Shown: positions 63,925 to 64,000 of the stretch, piece by piece
How positions within the stretch are numbered: position 1 is the stretch's first letter
Layout: the number at the start of each line of letters is the position of its first letter
Assembly (NCBI GenBank): GCA_022600195.1
Contig: JAHZKX010000043.1
Location: 49,571 to 113,570, forward strand
Length of the DNA: 64,000 bases
Origin: Planctomycetota bacterium
Lineage (GTDB): Bacteria; Planctomycetota; Planctomycetia; Planctomycetales; Planctomycetaceae
Direction: 5' to 3'
Notes under the pieces: model-generated
What the model saw: the letters and a program-made list of their open reading frames with translations, nothing else
Told to the model about the DNA's origin: nothing
The model's database searches: none
Made by a program: the position numbers and the translations under genes

Positions 63925-64000
63925 CTAGTCGAGCAGTGGGTTCTCTCCATCAACAATTGAACTGAAGAAATCATCGATATGAGATGCTGCCGCGTCATCA
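63925..64000 (-). CDS. C-terminus of a gene leaving the right edge
   Basis: Only about 24 codons are visible, ending AASHIDDFFSSIVDGENPLL then Asp and TAG. The tail is acidic. A strong terminator follows 30 bases later, which supports it as a real 3' end. No function can be given. Confidence 0.6.
   Translation of the reverse strand, partial: DDAAASHIDDFFSSIVDGENPLLD

Noticed and set aside
1..64000. CRISPR arrays, rRNA genes, complete insertion sequences
   Set aside because: No regularly spaced repeats, rRNA-like sequence or intact transposase was found by eye.

Overview
The window reads as chromosomal DNA of a planctomycete, most likely from the Gimesia/Planctomyces group. This is inferred from gene content and protein style, not from a search. 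Supporting signs are a subunit of the formylmethanofuran-type C1 complex in an aerobe-like background, a sulfatase, an acetyl-xylan-esterase-like hydrolase, a TMTC-like membrane protein, a Tad pilus locus with an extra secretin-like protein, and large low-complexity membrane proteins behind PilM. Base composition is moderate. Most genes are ordinary chromosomal genes in short operons.

Layout. 1-6200: an MFS transporter cut by the left edge, two small unknown genes, a CPBP-PDZ membrane protease gene flanked by related palindromes, a shortened beta-helix-type gene with a likely frameshift, a tandem duplicated pair of unknown membrane proteins, and tRNA-Phe. 6400-11050: an FhcB-like subunit with a TIM-barrel isomerase-like gene, then a universal stress protein and a DASS-type anion transporter. 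11050-15360: mnmE, yidC and a metallophosphoesterase on the minus strand. 16445-22850: an orphan NtrC-type regulator, a Cys-rich exported barrel-like protein, cmk and a divergent GH38-like protein.

23500-29700: an operon whose first gene fuses PilM to a PilN-like membrane half, followed by two large single-span proteins with Gly-rich inserts. I infer an inner-membrane platform of a type IV pilus or type II secretion type. 30000-38600: folC, a DinB-like protein, a small acidic protein, then a minus-strand Tad/Flp pilus block read in the order pilin, 36-residue pilin-like peptide, cpaA, cpaB, cpaC, cpaE. No CpaF/TadB/TadC genes lie in the window, so those parts must be elsewhere or absent.

39160-54060: TMTC-like protein, two glycosyltransferases, an NRAMP-like transporter lacking the usual metal motif, an M16 peptidase, a rhomboid, an unknown exported protein, a trypsin/LamG-like/SirB1/TPR fusion and a sulfatase. 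54100-57590: a structured element, csrA, a tightly coupled three-gene operon (LexA DNA-binding domain alone, a 45-residue Cys peptide, a membrane protein) and lepA. 57880-64000: a stand-alone secretin-core protein, a lipoprotein, a PL14-like protein, a DUF4274-like protein, an esterase-like hydrolase, a decayed serine recombinase and the tail of a gene leaving the right edge.

The strongest leads for something undescribed are the LexA-half operon (54851-55646), the secretin-core protein (57881-58813), the pilin-like microprotein in the Tad locus (38100-38210), the PilM-PilN fusion operon, and the palindrome-flanked CPBP gene.
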